Source of the DNA: Anaerolineae bacterium | GTDB lineage: Bacteria > Chloroflexota > Anaerolineae > Aggregatilineales > Aggregatilineaceae | Assembly (NCBI GenBank): GCA_018056405.1 | Contig: JAGPFT010000179.1 | Location: 1-6,507, forward strand | Length of the DNA: 6,507 bases | Direction of reading: 5' to 3' | Shown: one piece after another, positions 5,227 to 6,507 of the stretch | Layout: every line of letters starts with the position of its first letter | Position numbering within the stretch: position 1 is the stretch's first letter | The notes under the pieces: generated by a model | The model's database searches: none | What the model saw: only the letters and a program-made list of their open reading frames with translations | What the model was told of the DNA's origin: nothing | Position numbers and translations under genes: made by a program

Positions 5227-5324
5227 CTAGTACTCAGTTAATCTGATTCTGGCGCATAAACACTCTGTCTTCTCGCTCACTCGCGCGGAATCTATCCATC
5301 GAATTCACAATGGCTGAGTACTAG
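5227..5324. repeat. 98-bp inverted-repeat structure at the 3' end of the BON gene
   Basis: CTAGTACTCAG (5227-5237) and CTGAGTACTAG (5314-5324) are perfect 11-bp inverted repeats. Nested inside, GATTC (5245-5249) pairs with GAATC (5288-5292), and GCGC (5252-5255) with GCGC (5283-5286). The region is visibly less GC-rich than its surroundings. It begins 10 bases after the stop of the minus-strand gene, so it may be a 3'-UTR fold. No T-run follows on the minus strand, and I see no flanking direct repeat. Bases 5191-5226 hold nothing I recognise. Confidence 0.65.
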
Positions 5325-5334
5325 ACGCAGGAAA

Positions 5335-6171
5335 TCAGTGGCGCACCCGCCCATTGGCCCGCGCCGCCTGGCACGCCGGGCAGCGCGCCGGGTCGGCGAT
5401 GACGATGCCGGTCAGCACCTCGCGCACGCCCTCTACGCCCACCAAAGCGGTGAGGCACTGCTCGCGCTCGGCTTCGTTGTGTGCGTAGCCGGTAGCCAGC
5501 ACGAAGCCGTCCGGCTCCACGACGATGGTCAGATGGTCGGTGGGGCAGCCGGCGAGCTTAAGCGCGTCGGCCAACGCTTCGTCAGAGACGGCGACGGGCA
5601 GCTCCGAATTGGGCTGAGCCGAGTCGCTGCCGTCCGGCGAGGCCGGGTACCAGGGGAGGGCATACTCTGGGGCAGCGGGGTGCGTGTCGCGGACGCTGCT
5701 GGCTGGCGGGTAGTATGGGTGACCATGCTGCCAGGCGTGGTAGCGGCGCAGCAGGTCGGCGAGATACGCCTGCCTGATCTCGGCCTCCCAGTAGGCAGTG
5801 GGCGTGGCATGGCCCCGCTGCCAGCGTAACGCCTGAGGACTGATTGCCTGGCGGATCGCTTCCTGCTGATCCAGGATCACCGCTTGCAGCGACAGGGCGT
5901 TGCTGTCCACCTGACGCATAATCACAGTGTTCAGTTGGTCGCGCTCCAGGCGGGCGGCATGCAGCATGGCGGCCAATCCACTGGATTCCAGGCGGTCTTC
6001 GCAGGTGTCCAGCGCACTTTGCAGCCGCGCGATCTTCTGATCGGAGGCGTGCATTTGCTCGCGCAGAAACGCTAGTTCTTGCTTCAGATCGGTTTGCGTA
6101 TCCATAAGACATCGTTGGCACCGACCAATTGTCTGGCACGTTGTGCAGCCAGGCGCGCCGGTCAACTCCAC
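5335..6171 (-). CDS. BON-domain protein with N-terminal cysteine knuckle and coiled coil
   Basis: The 278-residue product from GTG 6171 has a C-x2-C-x5-C-x2-C set (C9, C12, C18, C21) that could bind zinc. A coiled-coil-like stretch follows at about 25-85, then a Trp/Tyr-containing middle and a Pro/Ser-rich linker (150-195). The BON-like domain is at about 197-258: D-E-A-L-A-D-A-L, I-V-V-E-P-D-G-F-V-L-A-T-G, then V-E-G-V-R-E-V-L. A further C-P-A-C (264-267) closes it. BON domains often bind phospholipid or act in stress and envelope proteins, but no signal peptide or membrane helix is visible here, so a cytoplasmic location is inferred. The start is uncertain: GTG 6171 lacks a clear Shine-Dalgarno, and ATG 6105 would remove the knuckle. 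An in-frame TGA at about 6184 bars a longer form. Confidence 0.8.
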   Translation of the reverse strand: MELTGAPGCTTCQTIGRCQRCLMDTQTDLKQELAFLREQMHASDQKIARLQSALDTCEDRLESSGLAAMLHAARLERDQLNTVIMRQVDSNALSLQAVILDQQEAIRQAISPQALRWQRGHATPTAYWEAEIRQAYLADLLRRYHAWQHGHPYYPPASSVRDTHPAAPEYALPWYPASPDGSDSAQPNSELPVAVSDEALADALKLAGCPTDHLTIVVEPDGFVLATGYAHNEAEREQCLTALVGVEGVREVLTGIVIADPARCPACQAARANGRVRH

Positions 6172-6206
6172 GTCAATTGTAGCTCAGATCACAGGCGGTG
6201 GACGTA

Positions 6207-6223
6207 TGTTCTGTGTTAGAACA
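6207..6223. promoter_or_regulatory. Operator-like inverted repeat upstream of the BON gene
   Basis: TGTTCT (6207-6212) and AGAACA (6218-6223) are perfect 6-bp inverted repeats with a 5-base spacer, about 36-52 bases upstream of GTG 6171. The position suits a repressor or activator site. TACAAT on the minus strand, ending five bases before the GTG, is a possible -10, but it would place the transcript start inside or after that codon. It does not match the E. coli (CTGT-N8-ACAG) or Bacillus LexA box. Confidence 0.35.
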
Positions 6224-6403
6224 GTGCCGGGCCGGGAAGACTGGGGGCAACATCTGGCCGGTAGAGGCGCTGCTCTGTGTCACACGACGTAGGGTTATGC
6301 GACGAAATCCGGCCATAAGGTTTTACTCCCTGGCGGTGACGACACCTGGAACTGCCCATCCACCTTGTCTCGGCACGTGACCGCGCCAGAAGCCGTTTGA
6401 AAG
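6224..6403. other. Intergenic stretch without recognised features
   Basis: Short frames exist on both strands but none has a ribosome binding site or a recognisable protein pattern, and the minus-strand one runs into the downstream repeat. I see no RNA gene, terminator or clear promoter. Confidence 0.5.
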
Positions 6404-6500
6404 CCTCACCCCCCGGCCCCCTCTCCACGTGGTGGAGAGGGGGAGTCATGGTGTGGTTACGTCCCCTCTCCGCGTGTGGAGAGGGGATGGAGGGGTGAGG
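6404..6500. repeat. Hairpin module, 3' part with a second hairpin (copy E)
   Basis: CCTCACC (6404-6410) pairs with GGTGAGG (6494-6500) around two hairpins: CCCCCTCTCCAC (6417-6428) with GTGGAGAGGGGG (6432-6443), and CCCCTCTCC (6463-6471) with GGAGAGGGG (6478-6486). The leader TTCAGGGGCGG is absent, so this copy is partial or a relative. The second inner hairpin is not seen in the other copies. Confidence 0.8.
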
Positions 6501-6507
6501 TAAAGCC

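Noticed and set aside
5227..5324. Integron attC site or tRNA-like gene
   Set aside because: GTTAATC does not fit GTTRRRY, there is no matching partner core, and no cloverleaf or T-loop sequence could be found.
6207..6223. LexA box
   Set aside because: The spacing fits neither the CTGT-N8-ACAG form nor the GAAC-N4-GTTC form; only a generic inverted repeat can be supported.
6198..6380. Small plus-strand gene of 60 codons
   Set aside because: No ribosome binding site, no recognisable pattern, and composition like the surrounding non-coding DNA.

Overview
The window is GC-rich bacterial DNA. It holds a complete translation operon (infC-rpmI-rplT), an RNA 2'-O-methyltransferase gene, a membrane-anchored protein of unknown role, and an oppositely oriented gene for a BON-domain protein. 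These are separated by long intergenic stretches packed with palindromic repeats. I infer a Chloroflexota bacterium (Anaerolineae-like), with moderate to low confidence. The grounds are the large intergenic palindrome load, the remembered 30-bp element whose chance translation contains 'VGAGLQTRPY', and the TPR-linker-TM-PsbP-like protein architecture. No rRNA or other marker is present to prove it.

Layout. Bases 1-673 are two nearly identical copies (about 300 bp each) of a composite repeat. Each copy carries a 36-bp perfect palindrome and a hairpin module, and the array ends about 30 bp before a good sigma-70 promoter (702-730). That promoter drives infC (781-1311), rpmI (1427-1675) and rplT (1731-2081), which end at a strong intrinsic terminator (2106-2148). 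A SpoU/TrmH-family methyltransferase gene (2187-2969) follows on the same strand. Its product probably modifies rRNA, so it belongs functionally with the ribosomal genes, although the terminator separates them. Bases 2970-3465 are repeats again: a truncated hairpin module, two palindromes side by side, and a second module. Gene 3510-4922 encodes a protein with an N-terminal TPR-like region, a disordered linker, one membrane helix and an extracytoplasmic domain. It converges with the minus-strand BON gene (5335-6171). The gap between them holds a 150-bp element with perfect 11-bp terminal inverted repeats and a perfect 10-bp flanking direct repeat, and next to it a 98-bp inverted-repeat structure. 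The window ends in another partial copy of the hairpin module (6404-6500).

The most interesting points are: (1) the 150-bp module at 5031-5180 looks like a non-autonomous transposable element, and its relatives form the hairpin repeats elsewhere in the window; (2) the 36-38 bp palindrome shows a compensated base-pair change between copies; (3) infC probably starts at AUC rather than the nearby ATG, as expected for autoregulated IF3; (4) the BON protein has a four-cysteine N-terminal knuckle and a second CxxC at its C-terminus. I found no defence system, CRISPR array, RNA gene or transposase gene in the window.
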